Source: Cristatella mucedo
Lineage: Eukaryota > Bryozoa > Phylactolaemata > Cristatellidae
DNA length: 64,000 nt
Direction: 5' to 3'
Assembly (NCBI GenBank): GCA_009760855.2
Contig: WPIO01000001.1
Location: 1,331,501 to 1,395,500, forward strand
Each line of letters opens with the position of its first letter. Position 1 is the first letter of the stretch. The notes beneath the pieces were generated by a model. It saw only the letters and a program-made list of their open reading frames with translations. It did not search any database and had not been told where the DNA came from. Position numbers and translations under genes: made by a program. Positions 36,645 through 47,940 of this stretch are shown here, piece by piece.

Positions 36645-37330
36645 CGAAAGTTTGCAGTCATCAATGTGCTGATGTCATATATACATGCAGCAATGGAGTT
36701 GATAGAATTCGACGTGCTGGTAGGCTGAGAGGAATGAAGGCAGAGACACAGATGAATGTCATCTGGCTTAGAAGCAAAAGCCTACATTGTGCCTGCTTGG
36801 CCATCACATCGGCAAGAATAAAAGCATAAACCATGAAAAGAAGTAGACCAAGCACATAGCCCCGAGGTATCCAATATTCTAAAGATTACTCGGATGATCT
36901 TCGTTCATTCACATCGATACTTTGGATTCTACGGCTGTGATAGTATCAGAGTGATTGCAGTGGAGTGCCATTAATGCCTAGGCGATATACAAGGCGCTCA
37001 AGGCGGACTTGGTGATCGATAGTATTCAAAGTTGCCGAAAGACAGACCAAACAGGCAGAGAGATTGTACCCAAGGCCGCATTTATGAGCAGGTCGTTTGC
37101 ACAGCCGAAGCAATGCTGACACTGTGCAGTGGTTAGCTCTAACACCTGACTGGAACTTGCTGGCTAGGTTTGAAGTTTCAATGAATGAGTTCAGCTGGTT
37201 TACCGTGACTCAATCCAGTGTCTTCGATGGAGCAGATAGAAGAGAGACTTTGTGGACCTTTTACAGTCTTTCTCTCGATCTAGTGCTTCTTTTCTTTAGT
37301 AGCAGTGTGACCCCAGCTCTTTTAAAGGTG
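36645..37330 (-). mobile_element. LINE RT core fragment (central RT motifs)
   Basis: Minus-strand reading gives, in order, STFKRAGVTLLLKK, FQSGVRANHCTVSALLR, NTIDHQVRLERL (family: AAFDTIDHQILLERL) and IPRGYVLGLLLF (family: [12 protein letters not shown]). These are RT motifs of a CR1-like LINE, likely family A, with scattered frameshifts. This is the best-preserved part of that RT core in the window. It lies 500 nt upstream of exon A of the host gene, in the opposite orientation. Confidence 0.85.
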
Positions 37331-37846
37331 CTGAGATATGAAATGCCTCTCAAGAACGAAGTGTTTTGATTGAGGTACTCCATATACTGTAAGAGATGCA
37401 GTGAACTAGTGTTAGTTTTGTGCGATGCATCGGCCTTAGAGAGATTTCCATGAGCACGAAAGTACCATGCATGCATCAACATGCATGAGCCTAGAGGAAG
37501 ACCTTCATAGCCAATGGTCGTTGGTCAGATCATTGCTAAGTTGTAATTCTGGCTAGGAACACCTACAGAATCTTGAATGCTTAATGTACAAAGATCGTAA
37601 ATTTCAACCGGGAATTTCGATAAGAGCAAATAAACCACAGTCGAAAGTAGTTTGAAACGAACATGATTTCTCAGAGTTTATATAGGTTAGTTTTAAATGA
37701 GATTAATTGCATGGTTGACTTTCGGTTTCAGGATATTGAATTTTTTGACAATTATAAGTAGAGCTAATACGATTTCTAAATTTTATAATTTAAGCGGATA
37801 TATTTTCGTGGGTATTGCATATGATTACTTGCTACAAATTTGACAG

Positions 37847-38008
37847 CGTACAAGCTTCCGGCATATGGGCTGCATCCTGTGGTTGTAGGTTTTGCTGATT
37901 CATCTCAGAGACTGCCTTGTCACTGCTCTGGCAACTCATTGTGCCATTCAAACGGGTACTGCCCTGATGGCTGCGATCTAGGCTGGTTTGGGCCAGGCTG
38001 TCAAATTG
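37847..38008 (+). CDS. Exon A: EGF-like domain of modular surface/secreted protein
   Basis: The exon encodes 54 codons. After about 24 non-cysteine residues comes a six-cysteine module with spacing C-x1-C-x5-C-x5-C-x3-C-x8-C, ending in GWFGPGC. This is the usual 'GC..GW.GPxC' end of EGF/laminin-type modules, which are disulphide-bonded extracellular folds. The acceptor is the AG at 37845-37846 and the donor GTGAGT starts at 38009. Both boundaries are phase 1, typical of shuffled extracellular modules. Reading past the donor continues into intron sequence without EGF similarity, which supports the boundary. Joined to the next exon, the split codon becomes GCA (Ala) and places ALGKQA directly after GCQI, exactly where fucolectin-type domains begin. 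The part of the protein before this exon is not identified. Confidence 0.8.
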
Positions 38009-40189
38009 GTGAGTATGTTATTGTGTACAATATTTTACTTTTTTTTGAATGTGAATACATTCACATCTCACAAATGCTTCGTGGTTTTACCGTAAAATAC
38101 TTTCAAAATGTTAGTAGCGGAGTTAAACCTGTTCTGCAGCTTTCTTATAAACTTTCGGTGAATAACGGACGGCCATCGCAGCATTTTGATAGGCTTCAGT
38201 TGGCCTTATCCCCATATTTGCGCCGTGAATTTCAGGGAGCCACCACTTCACTTTACAAGGCATCGGCAGTGGGTTTGCCATTATCTTACTGATTACTAAA
38301 GCAGTGTTTAACCACAATATAGAGTATGCTCAAAAGACAAGCACGCTAGTGCAAAGTTAATCTTGTGGAAGCAATTTCGTCAGTAATGTCCGGAAGAATA
38401 ATATTGATTTACTAATCCGATAATATTCCTGTTCTATCTAGCTACAGGTTTAACATGTGAGCATGAGACACATAAAACATACATCTTGGCTTAGCGTATA
38501 GTATCGGCCGACTGTTAATTTTCAGTACGTCTAAATGGAAAAACTTGGACTGACTTTATTTCGTCCATTCGCTTTAAAAGAAATGAAAAATTAAAGCCAT
38601 ACCCAAGTCCTGACTGCATGCGTTTTTTTTCCGCAGAAGAAAATAATCTACCGACTGCAGTAAAGAAGTCAGAAAAGCTTACCAATCCTTGTAGCAATGG
38701 AGATTGATTGCTTTCGTGGTAGCCTATGTCACTTGACTTAAACGGCTAAATGAAAAAAACCCAAAAGAAATAACATACGCCTGATCAGCTTTTCTGTGTC
38801 AAAGCTGCAGTCTACCACCTCAGCAGTTAAGCCTGTCAAATTAGTCTTGTAGGTAACATTACTTATATCCTAGTGCCACAATAGCCAGCACATAGAGAAC
38901 AGTATTTATTGGTCAGACGCTGTACCCACGAAACATAAGGCAAGAGAAACTGGCTGATTTCCTACAGCCGGTTTGACGTTGTTGAAAAAATATGCACTAT
39001 GACTTTCAAGCCATTTTTCAGGTTTATTATTTCTATATATAATTATATCTGGGCATGTAGTAGTGCTGCATAGGTAAGAGTATTACCTTTTAAACCTCAT
39101 AGACTTGCTACGTATGTCTGTTTTGGTATTACTTTTCTATAACTCCCATATTGAAGTGGTCCCACGTAGTACTATTTTTACCACTTCTCCTACAAGACTA
39201 CAGCAAAGTAGTAGATGGCAAATTCGATACATTTAAAAATCATTGCATTTTGTTTACGACACAAGGTGCTAAAGATCTTCGAATAATGTATTCGTTCTGT
39301 AAGAAAAGTTATTTCTGAAGTAACCTGAGCTTAGATGATGGTATACTCAAGTTAAAATATAGACAGGCCGTGTAACACTGCTCTGCATTCAAATTAATGA
39401 TGTGTCCGTGAATTACATGTCAAGGCGGAAAGCTGGGATCCATTTACAAAGCCCCTGAAAATAGTCGCAAGCATCTCATGTTCCTAGAAGCTCCACGTGA
39501 CTTCTGATTGTCATCATTCGTTAAAACTGTTTGGGTGCCTCATCATATTAAATCACAACCTATTTCTTCTTAAACGACCTTCTTTTCCAAAAAAAAACTT
39601 GGTCACTTAGCGGCAAGAGGTCTTTCACAAATTTTACACTGTAGTAAAGACAGTTCTAAGGAGTTATTTTAACAAAATCCGAATGGCAGCTGAACCCGAG
39701 AGCGTTAAAGTAAGCTACATCATCTTGCATAGATACACTGCTATAAAAAGGTAACAAGAGGTTAGAGTGCTAAGCCTACCGGGGCATCGTCGTCAATGGA
39801 TAAGAAAAATTGTCAATGGAACGTACAGAAAATTATTAAAATATAATAACGCTCTAGGTATATGCACTGTTTTTTTAATGGGGTCTGGTCAATGAGAAGT
39901 ATAGTAATTCGTGAGTTTAGCATGCACCAAGGTATGTGTCTTGGCACTTTACTCTAGCGTGAAAAGGAAACGACGGACTATTTGCACTGACCAATTAAGT
40001 GCTGTGCGACAGACAGTTTAGTTTTGGTAGCGTTGTACTGGTCTTCGAGTCGGGATATCGCCGAAGACGCTGTTTAATCCCAGCATAAGAAGTACTGAAA
40101 CGAAAAGCACTGTCTCTTAAAGAATAGATACAAAGCTTGAGGTACAGCTAGATAAATTGAAACTTGAGCTGTAGAAGGTCGTGCAACGA
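38009..40189. other. Intron sequence, no repeat family recognised
   Basis: First part of the 8.5 kb intron after exon A. Open frames are short and without motif. The open frame at 38009-38292 simply reads through the donor of exon A. Confidence 0.5.
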
Positions 40190-40650
40190 GAGGGCTAGCT
40201 AGGAAGAATTTCGAATATTTACAGCCGATCCAGAGATGAGACTCCTAAAAGTAATGCACAGATACAAATAGAAATTGATATGCTTCAGCCTATGTGGCCA
40301 GTGCAAGTAGACAGGAAGATAACGTAAGTAGTGTGAATAGTGCAGGTTGATCGAAAGTGCGACTCGAGGCAGCTGCGACATTTACGATCACCAAGCCTTG
40401 CTGTAGTTATGCACCAACTGAAAGCGTGAGGAACGGTAAGTTTTGAGCAAGGTAAGAGCAGTTTAGGACGGCTGGAAAGGATTGCAATAATCTGCAGCAC
40501 GAGAGAGTATTCAAAAGGATTGTGTCAGTGAGTTTCAAAGTCAATGATCTAAAGATAACGAGCTTCAACCGCCAATGGTCACTGGAGGTAACGGCTGAAA
40601 GAAATGGTCAAACGATAGGAATAGAACTGTTAATTAATTGCTAAAAAGGA
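40190..40650 (-). mobile_element. Diverged LINE RT C-terminal fragment
   Basis: Minus-strand frames contain SSRFQLVHNYSKAW (compare RLQLVQNSAARLV), then YLPVYLHWPHRLKHINFYLY and ITFRSLISGSA (compare LADLHWLPVKQRIDFKVLSL and FRSLHSMAP). Divergence is higher than for other LINE-A pieces, so it may be another family. Confidence 0.65.
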
Positions 40651-42199
40651 ACTGAGGACTTTATGGGACCGAATCTGATGCCTGAGCGCGACTTGTTAAG
40701 ATGCTGCCGTGTCGTGGACGGCTTTATTGGTCAGAAGAAAAACTTGTTTGTTGCCATGATCGACAGGTAACTGCCACAGTTGCATACACAAAGCTTCGCC
40801 GATTGTCTAAACATCAGGGATTTATTGACATGTCTGTCAGGCATATTAATCAAAAGTTCGTGTGGCGTAATACATTTTCTCCGCCGGCATGCAAACACGA
40901 AAATTTCAGTAGTCTAGTCTTAGTAGAAAGGGAGCTAGTGAAATTGCCCACTGGCCACCATAGTAAACTGTCCCTAATGTTGGATTGTGATCAAAAGCGG
41001 TGACTGACTGAATAGCAGGTTTCCAAATAAAGCTTTCAAACTTTAAGCGATTATTAGGGAGAACCCATAAAATGCATAGTAATAAAAATTAAGAGACAAA
41101 AAAATGCTTTAGCCACTCACTTAAGTCTTTCTTATTTGTGGGTTTGGTTTTGTCAAGCTGTAGTCTAAGGAAATTAGCCAAAATCCGGTATCAAAAGTTG
41201 ACTAGCAAAATATTTGAGTTCGTATTGCTTCTATAGGCAAAGAAATTTTCGAAAGATTTTTAAATAGCTTACCATTGGCTTACTACTTAAAAATCCCAAA
41301 TGGTATAATGCAGTGGAAATAAGTTATTATTCTGATTTATTCCTCTTGGATGGTCATAGATTCTATAAGCACGTTTCAATAAAATTGCTAGAACAACACA
41401 TTAAGGAGAATAAATAGTCAGAAAAATTCAGTGGGGTTGCAAGTAACACTATTTCTCTCAAACTGCTCGACTCTGTATGACCAACGATATTAATGGCATC
41501 AAGGACGTCCAAATAGCCATCAGCTTTCTCTAATCTACTCTTGAGACTTACTGAATAGAGAAATTCACAAAAGGTACTACAACTTCATAAAAATATGTAC
41601 TGGTTTGTTAGTATAATTTTAAATGTCCAGTCAATCTCTGCAACCCAGTCTAGTTGTATCGTTGTGAGACCTTTGAATGGGCAAAGCGTTTTTCCGAACA
41701 CATCTCCATTGCAGTTTCTATGCAAGTGAATGGGGTGTATCGGCCGCAGTATCTTGTTTGCAGATATCAGCACTTTCGTTTTCATAAGATTTGTATGTAT
41801 ATGTGTCTGCTTTAATATGTGTGAGGGAGCGTTTTAATTATTCATTCCAGGCTTTCGTTACCTTTAATTACCAAGCTCTCCTTAAACGATAAGAATGAGA
41901 TGTCATTCAGTTTACAGTATTAGCCATACTAAGCACCTAGAGTCATCCGTCAATAAAAAAACTTAATACACTTGACACCGATACTGTTCTCGGAGATGAT
42001 CATCACTTGTACCTGCAGTTCAATATCTCTTCCTACCTGTCATCATTGGCATAATGGTAAAAAAAGAAACTAGTTGTCATGCTCTATGAGTTTACACCAA
42101 TCTCACTGTGCTCACTCATCCAGACGGACAATGGTTTATCAAAGACACTGAACTAACTAGATCCAGTGAGTGCTCGCTTGAAAAGGCATAAACAAGATC
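40651..42199. other. Intron sequence, nothing recognised
   Basis: A 100-codon plus-strand frame at 40701-41003 shows no known motif and no flanking splice pair in phase 1 that gives a recognisable domain. Confidence 0.4.
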
Positions 42200-42209
42200 A
42201 GGATTTACT

Positions 42210-42680
42210 TAATAATAATAATAATAATAATAATACACATAATAAAGCGCCCTCTGAGAACTCAATGATTTTCTAGGTGCTTTAAATTTGCAGCAAAGGA
42301 AACGCGATCGAGTATAGGGTGGTGTTATACTTGATAGAAATATGAATTAGAATTTGCTTAGGGTTGACATGCGCAGGGTCAGATCGAAAAAGTGGTTAGT
42401 GGCAGCATGCATTAATGTCAGCATCGATAAGCATGTAAAGGAAGAGTCACAGGAGCCGAAAAATGGCATAAACCAGGAAAGGACGAGTCACAGGGATTAC
42501 TAAATGTTGTCATAAATAGGTTCATCTGTAATTTTCTTTCAAATGTCGTCAAGTCAGGGAATGGGAAGACGGAAGTCGGGAGTGAGTTCCAGGCTATAGG
42601 AGCACACAAACTAAACCTTTGGTCTCCAAAGAATTTGAGGTTTGTACGAGGCATAGGTAAACAGATTCCAAAAAGCTGGC
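42210..42680 (-). mobile_element. LINE-A copy, RT C-terminus and 3' end
   Basis: AATAATAATAATAATAATAA, then ATAAAGCGCCCTCTGAGAAC. The minus-strand frame has PRTNLKFFGDQRFSLCAPIA followed by WNSLPTSVFPFPDLTTFERK, the intact C-terminal end block of the LINE-A protein. Confidence 0.87.
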
Positions 42681-42867
42681 TTCGTGATGCTTAGCCTGGT
42701 GGGAGAGAAGACTACCACCAACAAGAATACTAAGCCTATTATAGATAATACTAATCTAGCCTGAAGAGGCGTCGTCTGGCTGCCATAAAAATACCGTTCA
42801 ATCGAAGGTGCACAATCCGAAAATGCTGATGGCAGAGATCCATCATCTTTATTACCAATCCTAAGTT

Positions 42868-43010
42868 GCCGTGCTGGTTTCGTCCAGTGGTTAAAGTGCT
42901 CGCCCGAGCAAGGTCTGGGTGAGGTCATGGGCTCGAGCCCCGAGGCATATGTGAAGTGCCCGAATAGAGATTAAGTTCTCTCGGGACCGTATACAAATGA
43001 ATTATATATT
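42868..43010 (+). mobile_element. SINE1 copy, well preserved
   Basis: GTGCTGGTTTCGTCCAGTGG with GTTAAAGTGCTCG forms the A-box region. GGGCTCGAGCCCCGAGGCAT holds the B box. GAATAGAGATTAAGTTCTCT is the LINE-like tail, and the 3' end is AATTATATATT. Confidence 0.87.
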
Positions 43011-43329
43011 AAGTAAGCTTTCAAGCTAGGGATTTTTCTGGTGATCTCAGTGATAGTTTTCCTAGCTTAGATGTTGGTAAGATAGACAGATTAGTGAATA
43101 TTTTTCAAAGAATGCTGCATGCCATCTGGACTTGCGTTTCTCATTTCCGAGCGTCTTCATAATGATTACAATACAAGATGCGACGAGAAACATCATTCTG
43201 AAGTTTGAATCCCAACCCGAAAAGTATTCTTATTATCTAGAACCTATTCCCACTGCCTTACATATGAAATCCATATATTGGTTGCTGTCATGCATACATA
43301 ATCTCATAGCAATGCAATAAGCCTCAGCT

Positions 43330-43490
43330 CATGTGCAATTGCCTTTCAAAAAGGCTGCAGTCTGGCCGACCCTTAAAAAGACAACAATAGGCCGAAAGAA
43401 CTGGGTCACGCTTGCCTGACTTCCCTTCAAGTTTACCTATCAAAGCGTCTAAAAAAGGTTTCGGCATACCAGCCCAAGTCATATACTGCA
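43330..43490 (+). mobile_element. LINE RT N-terminal fragment
   Basis: PFKKAAVWPTLKKTTIGRKN followed by TLA-LPFKF resembles the start of LINE RTs (FKEAVVRPLLKKPGLD, NYRPVSNLPFLSK). Short and weak. Confidence 0.45.
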
Positions 43491-43944
43491 ACTTAAGACT
43501 TTTCTAGTAAGTTCCACTCGCGTGTCAAGCTATAAACTAAACAGAGTCATTATTGCCTCGGGCGTGTGTCAACGCTGCAATGAACGTTGGTTTTATATAG
43601 TCACCAAACTTGTTTTTCTTCCCACCTTTCAGCAGTGTCTTGTACTATCGATAACCATGTCTATCAGGAGCACCCGTCGTCTCACCCGAGATCACTGTAG
43701 CAGCACTATCATCGCTCTCAACTTCTATCACAGCTTGAGATTGCAGGTTGTCGATGCGAACGGACCAAAATCATCGTAGGAATCACTGAAATACGGTGTA
43801 TCTCTTGGTCAGTATTTAGACCAGGATTGCTCACGGGTAAAACTACTCCGCTTGCTGATGTGATGGCCAGCACAATATAGACCAGGGGTTGGTTGAGAAT
43901 TCGGACTACTAGGTCATTTCGGGAGGTCAAGAAGGCACACTAGG

Positions 43945-44388
43945 CCAGAAGAAGCTGCTGCATCAGTTTCAGCGTGTTCGCGCCTTCGGGTCCTGTGTGG
44001 ACAATGAATTAGCTGTCCCATTCCTCCGCTTAAAGACGGTTGGCGACAGAAGCTTTAGCTCTGCAGGTCCTAGACTGTGGAATTAGCTTCTACAATTCTT
44101 ACGCTACGACATCTACTCTCCAACTGTCGACTATGGCGCATCTTTTTCAGCGGTCCTGAAATGCTACTTCTATGCTACTCACTACCTCAACTGCTCTCCT
44201 AACTCAGCTATGCTTCCCACTTTCTCTTTGTTGCGTGAGACGAAGTCTGTTGGCTACCGAATGCGTACCGAAAGCCGCTTAGGCTGTGAGTGTGCTATAC
44301 AAAACTCTCCTGCGTAACACCCACATGGTCTTTATGACTTTGTGGAGTTGCTGACGGAGATACATTACATTACATTACACCCACGTAG
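43945..44388 (+). mobile_element. LINE-B fragment, RT C-terminus and complete 3' end
   Basis: LLHQFQRVRAFGSCVDNELA and VPFLRLKTVGDRSFSSAGPR match the 17100 region. The 3' UTR closely matches 17260-17450 (for example GAGACGAAGTCTGTTGGCTA). It ends ACATTACATTACATTACAC, a clean view of the terminal repeat. Confidence 0.9.
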
Positions 44389-44504
44389 CTGGCCCGTCAG
44401 AGTAGGGGTGGCTAGACAAAAAACTAAACAAAAAGCCACAACGGATGCATAGACACACATAGCAATTATAGGGGTTGACATGTATCACCCCAACCCGGCT
44501 TCTG

Positions 44505-44712
44505 TTCAAATAAGTGCTTAAAATCAGTTCTAAAAACAAACATGGGCAACAGTTTGAACTGCAGCCAGCATTAATGAATTGGAGCAAAACCATTAAAATT
44601 CAGTTACTAACCATTCGATCGTGTTTCTTTTGCAGCAGTGCAAAGGGCCAGGAAAAGATTGATTTCTCTCCAGGACGCTACATCAAATACATAATTAATA
44701 ATGTAATAATTA
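44505..44712 (+). mobile_element. Repeat related to the 52040 foldback, followed by a LINE-A tail
   Basis: ATGGGCAACAGTTTGAACTG and CAGCCAGCATT resemble the right hairpin arm at 52129-52173. From 44600, ACCATTCGATCGTGTTTCTT, TTGCAGCAGTGCAAAGGGCC and TCTCCAGGACGCTACATCAA are a LINE-A 3' end. Confidence 0.6.
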
Positions 44713-44715
44713 ATT

Positions 44716-45150
44716 AGGCCGGGTCAACTATACAAAGCTAGGGTGGCATTAGGCCGGACTGGAGTGCTTGCTAGGGACTATCTGGCATAAAGGCCGGACT
44801 TTGCCGAACTCTGTGTTAACCCATTCTGGCAAAAATCCTTCATGGATAAGGGCTGCCGCCGCTAGCCATGCCCAATTCAAAGTCAGAGTTCTAAAATCAT
44901 ACTGCGAAACGCGGTATGAAAAATCTAGCACAATATCAGTTAGCTCTCAACTCAAAGCAAAACGCGACTGAGAGACTGAGCTCGTGCCTCGAAAACTCGT
45001 TATTTGGGATACCCTTAAGTTGCAGTACCTCCACAGTGAAGGGGAAGAAAACCGCAACATCTCAATTAGGCCGGATTCATTAATAATCAACTAGGGGGCC
45101 GCTAGGCCTGGCTGGAGAAGTAGCTAGGCCAGATCTGCCCTAAAGGCTAT
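44716..45150. repeat. Two copies of a 'TTAGGCCGGACTGGAG' repeat
   Basis: Units at about 44716-44812 and 45063-45150 share TTAGGCCGG, CTAGG-GGC, GGCC-GGCTGGAG, GCTAGG and ATCTGG-ATAAAGG blocks. A third copy lies in reverse at about 51945-52022. The material between the two units is unique in the window. Confidence 0.6.
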
Positions 45151-45260
45151 CCATACACAAATAGCAGCTGGCTTGCTTTGTTTAAGCGAAAAAAAATCTA
45201 CTTGACAGCTGGCTCTTCAAGTAGATCTCACGATGTACGTGTAGGAAATCCAAGTGTCAT

Positions 45261-46092
45261 AACAATAATAATGCACTTGATAAAGTCATGTTCCAAAGAG
45301 ACCACCATACCAGTCCCACATTGAAATCTGCCTATTTCAACTGCATAACGCATCTGCAATGCGAGCAATCTTAGACAAGGATACAACATGTAATTTATTC
45401 CGGGGATTTTGACACATAGCCTCGAATTCTGTAACTCACTACTTGCTGGTTTACCGGCCAGTGCAGCCTGACACTTAGAGCTTGTGCGAATCTCTTAAGT
45501 TAGGCTAGTCTGTCTTGAGTGGAACAGCTGCCAAATCACGCCACTTCTCGCCGACTTGTACTGCAACTCATATACTTCCAGGTTCTGTTATTCCCTTTAA
45601 AGTTAATTAAATCCATGGTTCAAGCCTACCTGTCACATGCACTACACCATCCAGGCTAGGTATCGTACCACCCACAGTTCTGAGCCGAACTATTTAGCTA
45701 CAACTTGTATGAATCTCCGATACTTTGGAGATTGTGCCTTTTGTCAACCGGCTCCCGAAGCATAGAACTCACTCCCACTGACGTGATGACATTTCAGGTT
45801 AGGACGAAATTTCAAGAGAAGCAAATACCCATGTATTAAATATATCGTTTAGCAGCTTCGCGCGATTTTTTCTGCTTGTTCTTATGCATGCCTACACTTG
45901 TCATGCTGCCACTAAACATGTTTACATGCTGACACGGTGCATACAACCTCTAATCGTGTCGTGCTTGTTGACATTTAGCATGCAACTATCTATTAACCAT
46001 TCAATAACGTTTTCTGTACAGCACACTTAAAGTGCATTACACAATATTAATGTCCTTGAAAAGACGCTACCAAATTTAGTTTTATGATTATT
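45261..46092. mobile_element. LINE-A pieces: minus-strand terminus, then plus-strand degenerate RT and 3' end
   Basis: 45261-45290 is the minus-strand terminus (AATAATAATGCACTTGATAA). From 45320, plus-strand AATCTGCCTATTTCAACTGC and CTCGAATTCTGTAACTCACT match the AYFQLHN and CNSLL blocks at 53380. A degenerate 3' UTR reaches about 46092. Confidence 0.72.
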
Positions 46093-46508
46093 TTTACAAT
46101 TGATATTTTTGTTGTTGTAATAACTATTATTATTGTAGCGGGAGCTGATAATTTTACTTCATAGTCAACTTTTGAGCTAAGGAATATTATGTATTTTGGG
46201 CTCTATATGTCAGAGACCGGTGGTTTGGGTTGTGCTGGTGTACTTCTGTGGATGGTTGGTTTGGATAAGTCTTAGTTTTCGATTTTTGGCTGTTACAGTG
46301 GTGTCACTGTAATGCAAGATCATATAATTTCTAGGTGCATGAATCTGCTGAAGTTGGAATCTTCGATCGGTACTCCTTGGATCTTAGGATACTGATCATT
46401 ACTAATCGGAAAAGCTTGAGCCCTTCCAAATAGTCTAATCTGTAATAGTACATACCACTTGTTTCTTTATAAATGACGTCATTTGTTATGATGCGATAGG
46501 TAATATAG

Positions 46509-46730
46509 CACTTGGAAAGCAAGCATATCAGAGCAGCACCTACTCAGGAATAGACGGCCTGAACAGTAGTGCTGTAATGGCAGTAGATGGTCACACGCCG
46601 GGTAATGACGGCTACTGGTCGTGCTCCCGCACAGAGCCGAGCTCTGAAGATGCTTGGTGGTACGTCATCCTCGACCCTGTTGAAGACTTTGTGATAAGCA
46701 ACATTACCATTGTATCCAGTCTCGGCACAG
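46509..46730 (+). CDS. Exon B: N-terminal half of fucolectin-type F5/8C (FTP) domain
   Basis: The exon encodes 74 codons, beginning LGKQAYQSSTYSG and continuing with a AVDG motif, a YWSCSRTE motif and WWYVILDP. These follow the fucolectin/tachylectin-4/pentraxin (FTP) pattern of G-x-x-A-x-QSSTYSG, AVDG, CS-x-T, WW-x-V-x-L, then a V-S-x-V-T-I strand (here VISNITIV). FTP domains are beta-barrel lectin-like folds of the F5/8C superfamily. The acceptor is the AG at 46507-46508 and the donor GTAAGA starts at 46731; both are phase 1. The family's usual fucose-binding R-x-D-C segment after the T-I strand is absent; the sequence there is SSLGT. One sequon (NIT) is present. A large AC/AT microsatellite starts about 250 nt into the following intron. 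Confidence 0.85.
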
Positions 46731-46975
46731 GTAAGATACACCTGAGCAACTAGCTTGAAACGTTTGAATTTGTAAACCACTAGCTGCTATTCATGCGACA
46801 CTCGGAGCAGCTTCGCTAATGATGTTGCTGTCTAGTAGTCTGGCTAAACTACTGGTAGGCTTCAATCGGTGCAAATAACAGCTACTCAGGGTCCCTTGGA
46901 TTTTCACTTCACCTGTTTCACCGTTTTTATTTTTCTGTTGCTTAGACGTTTCATCAATAATTTATCGCACAAACA

Positions 46976-46977
<2 letters not shown>

Positions 46978-47016
<39 letters not shown>

Positions 47017-47041
47017 TATATATATATATATATATATATAA
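46978..47041. repeat. AC / AT microsatellite
   Basis: (AC)n to about 47012, then (AT)n to 47041, in the intron after exon B. Confidence 0.97.
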
Positions 47042-47087
47042 TATGTTATTTCCCTATTATTATTATAAGATTACGTATGTCTAATGT

Positions 47088-47385
<298 letters not shown>

Positions 47386-47689
47386 TGAGTTCACAAATAA
47401 TTACAGCATGATTGTATACAATTAATTACTAGTCTTCCGTTAGCAGCTATTATATGGCCTAAGTATTGCAAAAAGTGCATGAGTAATAAGTAAACATAGT
47501 AAAATTGTGTAGCGTTAATGGGGTATTTGTCAAGCTCTACAGCTGCAAACGTTAATGCATTCAAGCATACATGCATGCAGTTTCATTGCCTCATTTCATC
47601 AAGCTTAAGAGTAATGCAATCCTAACCAGATTTTGCAGTCTCTATAGGTTTTGTTGAAAGCATAGTATGGAATTACTTAAATAATAGTT

Positions 47690-47940
47690 CAGCTCTGACT
47701 TAGGCTCACTGATTCTCACGACACGACGACGTTCAAAAGAAGCTTAAACGCAACTTGTATTGACAGCATTTTTTGTGACTCGTCTTTCCTGTGCTTGCAT
47801 CTGCTTACACTCTGCCTGCTGCTTTGTGGATGCTGCCACCCAACATTTGGTAATGCTTTATATGCAGCATCTCTAAAGTGCCTAGTGGGAAAATCAGTTC
47901 TCCGAAGGCTTTATGCGGATGTATTATTTTTATTGCGAAA
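47690..47940 (+). mobile_element. LINE-A-related 3' end, subfamily variant
   Basis: GACGTTCAAAAGAAGCTTAA (DLTTFKKKLK block), TGGATGCTGCCACCCAACAT, ACATTTGGTAATGCTTTATA, then CAGTTCTCCGAAGGCTTTAT and TGTATTATTTTTATT. It shares a variant 3' UTR with 50325-50640. Confidence 0.7.

Noticed and set aside
38009-38292. Extension of exon A through its donor to give a longer protein
   Set aside because: The extension shows no domain similarity, while the donor GTGAGT and phase-1 join to exon B restore a typical domain start.
40701-41003. 100-codon plus-strand frame in the first large intron
   Set aside because: No motif, no suitable phase-1 splice pair, and exons A and B join well without it.
42868-42950. 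tRNA gene in the head of SINE1
   Set aside because: Same A/B box arrangement recurs with a LINE-like tail at five loci; it is a SINE.
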